NCBI GenBank assembly: GCA_025449795.1
Contig: JANWIQ010000028.1
Location: 1 to 12,821, forward strand
Reading direction: 5' to 3'
Length of the DNA stretch: 12,821 nt
Source: Minisyncoccota bacterium
GTDB lineage: Bacteria; Patescibacteriota; Microgenomatia; Levybacterales; UBA12049
Shown here: piece after piece, positions 6,716-12,821 of the stretch
How positions within the stretch are numbered: the stretch's first letter is position 1
Layout: every line of letters begins with the position of its first letter
Program-made: the position numbers and the translations under genes
The notes under the pieces: model-generated
Databases searched by the model: none
Told to the model about the DNA's origin: nothing
The model's input: the letters and a program-made list of their open reading frames with translations, nothing else

Positions 6716-7882
6716 ATGGCATCATCTTCAAATAAGGCTCAATCTTCGCCTGCTGGCTTCCATTCGGCAAGCTCAGGGTCTTCGAAGGCTTCCTCGATGG
6801 CCGAACTTATGGCCAAACAAAAATCTTCGTTTGTCACAGTCCATAAAGGGGACAAGGTGAGTGGAGTGGTGACAAAGCTGACCAGAAGTGAAATTCTTTT
6901 AGATATTGGTACTAAAACCGAAGCTGTAGTCTTGGAAAAAGAGAAGCATTTGGTGCGTGCGCTTATGTCTATGCTTAAGCTTGGCGATAAGGTCGAAGCT
7001 CAGGTTCTTAACCCCGAATCGGATAACGGCAACACAGTTGTATCCCTCAGACGCTTTATTGATGAAAAAATGTGGGAAATACTTGCGGATATTCAAAAAA
7101 ATCATGAAAAAATTGAGGTTGCAATAAAAGGAATTACAAAAGGTGGATATCTTATCCAAACACAGCAGGGTTTGGACGGTTTCTTGCCAAATTCCCACGT
7201 CTCATTTAAACAAGATACCCATGATTTGGTTGGACAAACTCTTTCTGTCATGATTGCCGAACAAAACAGAGAAACAAGAAAGCTTATTGTTTCACAAAAA
7301 ACAGTATTCGGACAGGAAGATTTTGATGCTCTTGCAAAAATAGTAAAAGTTGGCAAAAGTGTTGATGCAATAGTATCTCATATTACACCTTTTGGTATAT
7401 TTGTATCTATTCCGGTAAAGAATCCTTCGGCAGGCTCGGGACAAGAAAAAGAAGAAGCTTTCCTGGATGGATTTATTCACATAAGTGAAGTTGCATGGGG
7501 AAGGGTGAATGATTTATCCGGAATGTTTTCAGTTGGACAAGCATTAGAAGCAATTGTTCTAGACGTAGATACTTCATCAAAGAGGATTGAGTTATCTATT
7601 AAAAAACTAACAGCAGATCCTTATGAAGAACTTCTTAAGGGATATAAAGTTGACCAAAAAGTAAACGGAGTTGTTGCTAGAATAACAGATTCCGGCATAA
7701 TTATTGATTTAGGTGAGGATAATGAGCAAGTGGAAGGTTTTCTGCGTAAGGAAAAAATTCCTCCAACTGTAAAGTTTGAAGTTGGACAGAAAGTTACTAT
7801 GACAATTGCACAAATAGATTCTAAAAAACATAGAGTATACCTTACCCCTGTTCTTCTGGAGAAGCCATTAACATATAGATAG
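6716..7882 (+). CDS. rpsA: S1 RNA-binding domain protein (ribosomal protein S1-like), four S1 domains
   Basis: The 388-residue protein has four S1 (OB-fold) domains at about residues 42-113, 129-196, 210-298 and 310-379. Domain 3 is the most typical (GKSVDAIVSHITPFGIFVSI, then GFIHISEVAWGRV). By family, such proteins bind mRNA on the 30S subunit and help start translation; E. coli S1 has six domains, and shorter forms are common in other phyla. The first 27 residues are Ser-rich and low in complexity; the conserved part may begin at Met28 (position 6797). ATG 6716 is chosen because the promoter lies just upstream. Two short dispersed repeats add residues about 16-22 and 236-243 (NPSAGSGQ, a loop in domain 3). 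It appears to be a single-gene unit and converges on otsB. It could also be named 30S ribosomal protein S1. Confidence 0.88.
   Translation: MASSSNKAQSSPAGFHSASSGSSKASSMAELMAKQKSSFVTVHKGDKVSGVVTKLTRSEILLDIGTKTEAVVLEKEKHLVRALMSMLKLGDKVEAQVLNPESDNGNTVVSLRRFIDEKMWEILADIQKNHEKIEVAIKGITKGGYLIQTQQGLDGFLPNSHVSFKQDTHDLVGQTLSVMIAEQNRETRKLIVSQKTVFGQEDFDALAKIVKVGKSVDAIVSHITPFGIFVSIPVKNPSAGSGQEKEEAFLDGFIHISEVAWGRVNDLSGMFSVGQALEAIVLDVDTSSKRIELSIKKLTADPYEELLKGYKVDQKVNGVVARITDSGIIIDLGEDNEQVEGFLRKEKIPPTVKFEVGQKVTMTIAQIDSKKHRVYLTPVLLEKPLTYR
6761..6780 (+). repeat. Short dispersed repeat in the S1 gene, copy 1
   Basis: CATTCGGCAAGCTCAGGGTC shares the core TTCGGCA(A/G)GCTC(A/G)GG with the copy at 7421-7445. It encodes part of the Ser-rich N-terminal tail (HSASSGS). 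From memory, repeats of the TTCGACAAGCTCAGG type are frequent in CPR and Chloroflexi genomes, inside and outside genes. Confidence 0.5.
7421..7445 (+). repeat. Short dispersed repeat in the S1 gene, copy 2
   Basis: The core TTCGGCAGGCTCGGG (7426-7440) is followed by ACAAG. It is in frame and encodes NPSAGSGQ (residues 236-243), a loop insertion between strands of S1 domain 3, where extra residues are tolerated. Confidence 0.55.
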
Positions 7883-7955
7883 TTTATATCCTCTAATTTT
7901 CAAAATTATAGCTAGTGATTAATTTTTGCATAGGCATTATAATTTATGGAATTAT

Positions 7956-7992
7956 AAAAAAGTTAGCAAAAAAAAGATAGCTTTATTTTGCT
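7956..7992 (-). terminator. Possible terminator of the otsA-otsB operon
   Basis: Read on the minus strand, AGCAAAA (7992-7986) pairs with TTTTGCT (7971-7965), and after AAC there is a run of six T (7961-7956). The stem is AU-rich and its 5' arm overlaps the otsB stop region, so the call is weak. A second stem TTATAATT/AATTATAA (7937-7944, 7950-7957) lies beside it in the convergent gap between the two genes. Confidence 0.3.
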
Positions 7993-8834
7993 CCGATCAG
8001 ATATGTAGCCCTAGAAGATAAGTCTGAGTTATTGCCATATTCAGGTTTGATTTTTGAAAGATACGATAAAAATTTTTCAACATCTTTTGTATCTTCAAGA
8101 AAATACCTGGCCGAGGATGCGGTTCCAAAACCAACCTTAATTGTGATACCCTTAAAAAGTAAGTTAAATGCATCTTCATCCGTAATATCGTCGCCAATAT
8201 ATATGGGCAAAAGCTTACTCGCTTTTTTGTGGCTGGTTATATGGGTAAGAAAGTATTTTGCAATATGGCCTTTTGTAAGATGAGTGTTTGGTAAAACTTC
8301 AAGTACTTTTTTATTTTTCATAACTCTTATTTCTTTAGCCAGAATATAAGGATTGGTAAGTTGAATAAATTTTTCAATCAGTTGTCTTATCTCTTCCCCC
8401 TTTACCATTCTATAATGCAAGGCAATTGTGTAACCCTTGTCTTCTATAGCCGCACCTTGAAAATCTTTTATAAGATTGCGAAGGGATTTTTTAAGTGAAG
8501 CAAATGCACTTGAGGTTTCTTTAGAAATCCTCATATGGTGATATACGCCGTGAAGTTCCCATTCTTGTCCGTGATTCCCTGCGTATAATAAATCCGGTAT
8601 CCCAATCTTGCTTTTAAGATCAGATAAACTTCTTCCACTTATGATTCCAACAACAATCTTGGGATTTTTACCAAGTGTTAAAAGCAGATTTTTCATCTTC
8701 GCGGAAAATGTTGTTGAGTTAGGAGTTGGGGAAATTGGCGCAATGGTTCCGTCAAAGTCCAGAAACAAAGCAATCTTTGCAAAACTTTTTAACAGCTGGT
8801 CAATCTTTTCAGTGTCTTTCCAAAGGTAAATCAT
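7983..8834 (-). CDS. otsB: Trehalose-6-phosphate phosphatase (HAD family)
   Basis: It removes phosphate from trehalose 6-phosphate to give trehalose, in the cytoplasm, with Mg2+. The 283-residue protein shows the HAD motifs: motif I LDFDGTIAPI (nucleophile Asp26, acid/base Asp28), motif II SGRS (66-69), a motif III Lys in LTKGH (Lys188), and motif IV GDDITDEDAF (214-223). Family-typical segments YAGNHGQEWE (84-93) and EDKGYTIALHYR (131-142) bind the sugar in known structures. The length is normal. The start at 8834 is chosen because its ATG overlaps the otsA TGA stop (ATGA, 4 bp), a sign of coupled translation; an upstream ATG at 8873 would overlap otsA by 43 nt. No clear Shine-Dalgarno is seen. 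It is the second gene of the otsA-otsB operon. Confidence 0.94.
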   Translation of the reverse strand: MIYLWKDTEKIDQLLKSFAKIALFLDFDGTIAPISPTPNSTTFSAKMKNLLLTLGKNPKIVVGIISGRSLSDLKSKIGIPDLLYAGNHGQEWELHGVYHHMRISKETSSAFASLKKSLRNLIKDFQGAAIEDKGYTIALHYRMVKGEEIRQLIEKFIQLTNPYILAKEIRVMKNKKVLEVLPNTHLTKGHIAKYFLTHITSHKKASKLLPIYIGDDITDEDAFNLLFKGITIKVGFGTASSARYFLEDTKDVEKFLSYLSKIKPEYGNNSDLSSRATYLIGAK

Positions 8835-11080
8835 TCCAAATTTACCATCTCTTTCAAAAGGTCTGCAGACCAACGGTACACATTATAGTTTTTGACAATA
8901 TCACGCAGTTTTTTCATGCGTTTCATTTTTTCACTTTGCATCATTTCCAGGCTTTGTCTTACTGCTTCTCCTACCTGTTCGGTATTATATGGATTTACAA
9001 TTATTGCATCTTTTAATTCTCCCGAGGCTCCGGCAAATTGGGAAAGAATCAAAACTCCGTTTTCGTCAGAGCGGGCCATAATAAATTCTTTTGCAACCAG
9101 GTTCATTCCGTCATGAAGAGATGTCACAAGGCAAACGTCGGCTGCTTTATAAAGTTTAGTAATTTCTTCGTGAGTATGGTGTTTTTTTATATAAAGTATT
9201 GGCTTCCAATGTTTTATTTTAAATTTATTATTGATTCTTTCCACTTCTTTTTCAACTTTTTCTCCAAACTGGGAATATTCAGAAATGCTGGTTCTACTGG
9301 GTGCGGCAATTTGAATAAAAGTAAACTTTTCTTTATATTGCGGATACTGATCAAGAAAATATTCAATTCCCAAAAGTCTTTCGGGAATCCCTTTTGTATA
9401 ATCCAGTCTGTCGACTCCAACGCCAACAAACTCGGAAGAAATACCCATGTCTTTTAAAAATTCTTTTTTATCAAAATCGTCATCTGTTAAAGAAGATGTT
9501 TCTTCCAGAAACGGAATACTTATCGGAAAGGGTTTTATGTAAGAAACATGTCCACCCTTTTGAACTGCAAATGTTTCCAGATCAATCAGCGCTTCAAGTT
9601 CATGCCCCACAGTATCTATAAAATTATTGCAGTGGAGTTGAGTATGAAATCCTATTAAATCAGCTCCAAGCATTCCATCTAAAATTTCTTTTCTCCAAGG
9701 GCAAATTTTAAATCCCTCCGCGTGCGGCCAGGGGATATGCCAGAAAATTCCAACCATTGCATCAGGACGGGCGTTTTTGATCATGCGGGGAAGAAGAGCA
9801 AAATGATAATCCTGAATTAAAACAATAGGTTTGTGCATATTTTTTATTTCTTTCAATACGGTTTGTGCAAATTTACCGTTGACTTTTTGGTATTCTTCCC
9901 AGTCTTCCTTTCTAAAAACAGGGCGGGTGTGTGCCGTGTGGCAAAGCGGCCAAATTCCTTCATTGGAAAAACCTTCATAGTAACCTTTCTCCTCCTCTTT
10001 AGTTAGCCAAACTCTTTTAAGGGTGTATTTTGGCTCGTCAGGCGGCACATTAACTTTATCATCTTTATCAACAACCAATTTGTCCGCGTTACCGGATCCA
10101 TGAGCAATCCATAACCCTTCACAGGCTCTCATTATCGGTTCTATTGCTGTTACCATTCCGCTTGCTGGTTGAAGGTAGGTAATTCTTCCACCGTGTTTTT
10201 CATGCATATAGGGTTCGCGATTTGAAACAACAACAATATTCCTGCCTTTTAACACATCTTTTGTAAACTCCTTAAGCCTTTGGCTGGTCCAGGGAGAATC
10301 AAGCTTCTGGATGCGAAGCCTTGCCTCCTGGCTTGCGATAGTGCGGGCTTCTGTCAAACTTTTACTGATATTTGTAACCTCATTTATAAGAGGTTGAAAG
10401 AAAAAATGATTTCCGAGTTTTGTTTTGCCGTTTTCCAGACCGCTTCTTGCATTTCTCATAGCTTGGACTAGATTAAATATCGGTTGATATATTAGCCATC
10501 GGATAATAAGAAGAATGGCGCCTGCTAGAAGTATTGCCTGCACTAGAAGTCTTATCATGTTATTTTTCCATATTTCTATTACGGCAGTATCAATATAACC
10601 CGCATTTTGCATGAGTAGCAGTGATCCGCTAACAGATTCTTTTCCAGTTGTTTGGTCTGTTGTATGAAGGGGCACGGCAAATACGTAAACTTTTTGGCTG
10701 TCTTTTGGAGATAAAAATTCCCCATCCGCGTTGTCGGAATCCATAACTGTAGCTACAAAAAGCTGTGAAGAAACAGTTAATTCTTTAGATAAATCCGAAG
10801 ATATGGCTAAGATATTATCTTTATTATCAAAAACAGCAAGACCAATAAGTCTTTCTTTGTCGGCAGATTTATCAACCAGTGTTTGAAGGTAATCATTTGA
10901 ATCGCCGTTTGAATAAGGTTCTATACTTGTTTTAAGGTTGTCTGCCAATGTGCTTGATCGGTGTTGTAAATCAAGCGTCAGATTTTTCTGCTCATCATTG
11001 GCTTGTTGGATTGTAAACGAAATAACAACCAGGCTAACAATTAAGACTATGATTGCTATGGCTGAGAGAATCTGTTTCAT
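8831..11080 (-). CDS. otsA: Membrane-anchored trehalose-6-phosphate synthase with N-terminal sensor-like and HAMP-like region
   Basis: The C-terminal part (about residues 278-749) is a GT20 glycosyltransferase that joins UDP-glucose (or another NDP-glucose) to glucose 6-phosphate. Residues matching the E. coli OtsA active site are present: Arg288 in SNREP, Trp324, Tyr368, Trp377, Asp424 in QDYHFALLP, Arg558 and Lys563 in VDRLDYTKGIPER, and Asp657 and Glu665 in HDGMNLVAKEF. E. coli OtsA has 474 residues; here about 275 are added. They comprise a membrane segment (about 5-23), an extracytoplasmic region (about 26-172) that looks like a Cache/CHASE-type sensor fold, a second membrane segment (about 175-198), a HAMP-like piece beginning at YQPIFNLVQAM, and a helical linker (232-257). 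Bacterial OtsA proteins with N-terminal HAMP regions are known, I believe. The start at 11080 gives a proper signal-anchor (MKQILSAIAIIVLIVSLVVI). There is no Shine-Dalgarno; a -10 lies 10 nt upstream. Confidence 0.93.
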   Translation of the reverse strand: MKQILSAIAIIVLIVSLVVISFTIQQANDEQKNLTLDLQHRSSTLADNLKTSIEPYSNGDSNDYLQTLVDKSADKERLIGLAVFDNKDNILAISSDLSKELTVSSQLFVATVMDSDNADGEFLSPKDSQKVYVFAVPLHTTDQTTGKESVSGSLLLMQNAGYIDTAVIEIWKNNMIRLLVQAILLAGAILLIIRWLIYQPIFNLVQAMRNARSGLENGKTKLGNHFFFQPLINEVTNISKSLTEARTIASQEARLRIQKLDSPWTSQRLKEFTKDVLKGRNIVVVSNREPYMHEKHGGRITYLQPASGMVTAIEPIMRACEGLWIAHGSGNADKLVVDKDDKVNVPPDEPKYTLKRVWLTKEEEKGYYEGFSNEGIWPLCHTAHTRPVFRKEDWEEYQKVNGKFAQTVLKEIKNMHKPIVLIQDYHFALLPRMIKNARPDAMVGIFWHIPWPHAEGFKICPWRKEILDGMLGADLIGFHTQLHCNNFIDTVGHELEALIDLETFAVQKGGHVSYIKPFPISIPFLEETSSLTDDDFDKKEFLKDMGISSEFVGVGVDRLDYTKGIPERLLGIEYFLDQYPQYKEKFTFIQIAAPSRTSISEYSQFGEKVEKEVERINNKFKIKHWKPILYIKKHHTHEEITKLYKAADVCLVTSLHDGMNLVAKEFIMARSDENGVLILSQFAGASGELKDAIIVNPYNTEQVGEAVRQSLEMMQSEKMKRMKKLRDIVKNYNVYRWSADLLKEMVNLE

Positions 11081-11090
11081 AGGGGTTTTA

Positions 11091-11119
11091 ATTGTACCAC
11101 TGTATATATATAAAGTAAA
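11091..11119 (-). promoter_or_regulatory. Promoter of otsA-otsB (near-leaderless)
   Basis: On the minus strand the -35 is TTTACT (11119-11114), the spacer is 17 nt, and the -10 is TACAAT (11096-11091) preceded by TGG (extended -10). It ends 10 nt before the ATG at 11080, so the mRNA would begin within a few bases of the start codon. Confidence 0.55.
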
Positions 11120-11121
11120 AT
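11092..11121 (+). promoter_or_regulatory. Possible radA promoter overlapping the otsA promoter
   Basis: TTGTAC (11092-11097), an 18-nt spacer and TAAAAT (11116-11121) would drive radA with a leader of about 70 nt. It lies on the same bases as the otsA promoter, so the two would compete. A second -10 candidate is TAGAAT (11172-11177), without a good -35. The leader also contains GTTCTTTGAA (11151-11160), similar to the boxA cores in the rRNA spacers. Confidence 0.25.
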
Positions 11122-11200
11122 TATCTGAGGCCAGACATAAGTTATTACTGGTTCTTTGAAGCTGGGAGTAGTAGAATAAAGAAGTACTGCCAATAAAAGT

Positions 11201-12721
11201 ATGTCAAAATCTATTACTTCATTTGTGTGTCAGGAATGCGGATATGAAAGTCCTCAGTGGCTTGGGAAATGCCCGGAGTGCGGCAACTGGAATTCTTTTA
11301 AGGAATTTAGGCAAGCCTCAGGCGGAAAGGCTAAAGCGGCAAGTAGCAGAGTTGATTATGCGGAGAATATAGTACCACAGACACTTAAACAAATAACTTA
11401 TTCAGAGTCAAGTAGAATTAAGACAGGTTTTGAAGAAATGGATAATGTGCTGGGCGGGGGAATTGTTAAGGGTTCGGTCACACTTGTTGCGGGGGATCCG
11501 GGAATTGGGAAGTCAACCCTTCTTTTGCAATTGGCTTTGAATGTGGCATCATATAGAACTCGGATTGAACCCAGTAAATCAGATAGAACTCAGAATATCG
11601 GAGTATCTGAGAATCAGAAAATCCGACAATTTGAAGATGCTGATAAATCTGATATTCTGGCTAACCGAGTATCATCTGAGTTTAATCCGAAAGTTTTATA
11701 TATAAGCGGTGAAGAATCTGTACAACAAATAAAACTCCGTGCAACTCGGATCAAAGGAGCCTTAGAAAACGAAAATCTCTTACTCGTTTCCCTAAATAGC
11801 ACAGAAGTAATTATAGAACTGATAGAAAGAGAAAAACCAATGTTGGTAATTATTGATTCCATTCAAACAGTTGAGTCCGGAGCAATAGACAGTTTGTCCG
11901 GTTCTATGCCCCAGGTTAGGTTTGCCGCAACAAATTTTATTAAAACTGCAAAGTCGCTTTCTATTCCCGTTATGCTTGTTGGCCATGTAACAAAAGAGGG
12001 AATGGTGGCAGGGCCTATGATTTTATCCCACATGGTAGATACAGTACTTTTTCTGGAAGGAGAAAAGTTAACATCAACAAGAATATTAAGAAGTCTTAAA
12101 AACCGCTTTGGTCCGGTTGATGAAGTTGGAGTTTTTGCAATGAATCAAAACGGAATGAACGAAATAAAAAACCCCGAACAACTTTTTTTGACAAAAAAAT
12201 CAGAAGCAACACCAGGGTCAATGCTGGTTGTAATAATGGAGGGAACAAGGCCTTTCTTAATAGAAATTCAGGCGCTTGTTGTATACTCAAAACTTGTTAT
12301 GCCGCGCCGTGTTGCTTTAGGAGTAGATCATAGAAGGCTGGAGCTTTTGCTTGCGGTTTTGCAAAAACAATGCAGCTTCTCGCTTGAAAATTACGATGTA
12401 TTTGTAAACGTTGCGGGAGGAATTAAGGTTACAGACCCGGCAATTGATTTAGGGATATGTCTTGCAGTACTTTCCAGTCTTAAAAGTAAAGCTTTCTTAA
12501 ATACAATTGCAATTGCAGAAGTCGGGCTTTTGGGAGAAATCCGCGAAGTAACAGGCTTGGAAAAAAGGATTAAAGAAGCAAAAAAGCTGGGTTTTACATC
12601 TATAATTAGCTCTAAAACAAATAATTCGATAACAGGTGTTGTACAAAGTTTAGGATTTTTACAGAAAGAAGAACCTGTTGCTTGGCAGCAGGAGGGCGAG
12701 AGGAAATGGAAAAAGAAATAG
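11201..12721 (+). CDS. radA: DNA repair protein RadA (Sms) with an internal insertion
   Basis: RadA is a RecA-like ATPase and branch-migration helicase that helps RecA in recombinational repair. Domains in order: a C4 zinc finger (Cys10, Cys13, Cys24, Cys27), a RecA-like ATPase core with Walker A GDPGIGKST (98-106) and Walker B MLVIIDS (214-220), the RadA signature KNRFG (300-304), and a C-terminal Lon-protease-like domain (about 345-490) that serves as scaffold. The length is 506, against about 455-460 usually. The surplus is a hydrophilic stretch at about residues 118-162, between the Walker A helix and the strand KVLYISGEES, encoded by palindromic repeat DNA. The start at 11201 gives the standard N-terminus just before the zinc finger; no clear Shine-Dalgarno is present. 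It is divergent from otsA. Confidence 0.95.
   Translation: MSKSITSFVCQECGYESPQWLGKCPECGNWNSFKEFRQASGGKAKAASSRVDYAENIVPQTLKQITYSESSRIKTGFEEMDNVLGGGIVKGSVTLVAGDPGIGKSTLLLQLALNVASYRTRIEPSKSDRTQNIGVSENQKIRQFEDADKSDILANRVSSEFNPKVLYISGEESVQQIKLRATRIKGALENENLLLVSLNSTEVIIELIEREKPMLVIIDSIQTVESGAIDSLSGSMPQVRFAATNFIKTAKSLSIPVMLVGHVTKEGMVAGPMILSHMVDTVLFLEGEKLTSTRILRSLKNRFGPVDEVGVFAMNQNGMNEIKNPEQLFLTKKSEATPGSMLVVIMEGTRPFLIEIQALVVYSKLVMPRRVALGVDHRRLELLLAVLQKQCSFSLENYDVFVNVAGGIKVTDPAIDLGICLAVLSSLKSKAFLNTIAIAEVGLLGEIREVTGLEKRIKEAKKLGFTSIISSKTNNSITGVVQSLGFLQKEEPVAWQQEGERKWKKK
11552..11686. repeat. Palindromic repeat insertion inside radA
   Basis: This stretch consists of recurring short units (ATCGGA, ATCAGA, ATCTGA, AACTC(A/G)GA). 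Its two ends form an imperfect palindrome: AACTCGGAT (11557-11565) faces ATCTGAGTT (11673-11681), and CAGAATATCGGA near 11591-11602 resembles the reverse complement of the GATATTCTGG part near 11650-11659. It stays in frame and adds about 43 residues absent from E. coli RadA. Confidence 0.6.
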
Positions 12722-12726
12722 ATAAG

Positions 12727-12780
12727 GGTATAGGGTAAAGGGCTAAAAATTTCTTTACGCTTGACCCTTTACCCTTTACC
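12727..12780. repeat. Inverted repeat after radA
   Basis: GGTATAGGGTAAAGGG (12727-12742) pairs with CCCTTTACCCTTTACC (12765-12780) with one mismatch, around a 22-nt loop. It starts 6 nt after the radA stop. No T run follows, so it is not a standard terminator, but it may protect the mRNA 3' end. It is built of GGGTAAA units in the manner of the other palindromes here. Confidence 0.6.
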
Positions 12781-12788
12781 ATAAATAT

Positions 12789-12821
12789 ATGGTTTCAAAA
12801 AAAATATCAACTCAAAAGGTA
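12789..12821 (+). CDS. Possible start of a gene cut by the window edge
   Basis: Eleven codons (MVSKKISTQKV) are open to the end of the window. There is no Shine-Dalgarno. Too little is visible to name it, and the frame may be due to chance. Confidence 0.2.
   Translation, partial: MVSKKISTQKV

Noticed and set aside
7937..7957. TTATAATT/AATTATAA stem as a bidirectional terminator between the S1 gene and otsB
   Set aside because: The stem is only A-U pairs and has no T run on either strand directly after it.
8835..8873. Upstream ATG for otsB (13 extra residues)
   Set aside because: It would overlap otsA by 43 nt. The ATGA overlap at 8831-8834 and the usual family N-terminus support the shorter form.
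11151..11160. boxA-like GTTCTTTGAA upstream of radA
   Set aside because: A 10-nt match in an AT-rich leader can be chance, and antitermination is not expected for radA.

Overview
The window carries the 3' part of a ribosomal RNA operon (end of the 16S-23S spacer, 23S, 5S) followed by a small set of housekeeping and stress genes. The 23S gene is about 4.38 kb, nearly 1.5 kb longer than usual. Introns in 23S rRNA, AT-rich palindromic inserts, short 'TTCGGCAAGCTCAGG'-type dispersed repeats inside coding sequence, and genes that start without a Shine-Dalgarno sequence together suggest a Candidate Phyla Radiation (Patescibacteria) bacterium, perhaps of the Microgenomates type. This placement is inference and needs a 23S or RadA tree. 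The TGA that ends otsA overlaps the otsB start, so TGA is a stop codon here, which argues against the recoded Gracilibacteria/Absconditabacteria.

Layout. 1-280: spacer with an AT-rich palindrome and a boxA-like site. 281-4664: 23S rRNA, interrupted by three intervening sequences (471-593, 1041-1165, 1781-1898) and two group I introns. Intron 1 (2661-3318) is inserted after E. coli position 1931 and encodes a LAGLIDADG homing endonuclease. Intron 2 (3870-4276) is inserted after position 2500, has no ORF and carries its own palindromic insert. Removing all of these leaves about 2.95 kb, a normal 23S. 4665-4956: 23S-5S spacer. 4957-5080: 5S rRNA, then a clear terminator. 5191-5787: unknown 198-residue protein. 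5957-6097: possible 46-codon gene. About 0.6 kb of hairpin-rich non-coding DNA leads to the S1-domain protein gene (6716-7882). Convergent to it is the two-gene operon otsA-otsB on the minus strand (11080 to 7983). radA (11201-12721) is divergent from otsA, and a partial ORF may start at the right edge.

How the parts work together. OtsA makes trehalose 6-phosphate and OtsB dephosphorylates it to trehalose. Here OtsA is fused to an N-terminal membrane-anchored sensor-like module plus a HAMP-like segment, so synthesis may be tied to the membrane and to an external signal. RadA serves recombinational repair and the S1-domain protein serves translation.

Most notable structure. Three rRNA inserts share one architecture: a 17-nt hairpin (7-bp stem, 3-nt loop), a 71-91 nt AT-rich imperfect palindrome, and a second 17-nt hairpin. 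Stem bases covary between copies. Related AT-rich palindromes lie in both spacers, in frame inside radA, and just after radA. Several genes also have an extended -10 promoter whose -10 box ends only 9-13 nt before the ATG, which points to leaderless or near-leaderless transcripts.
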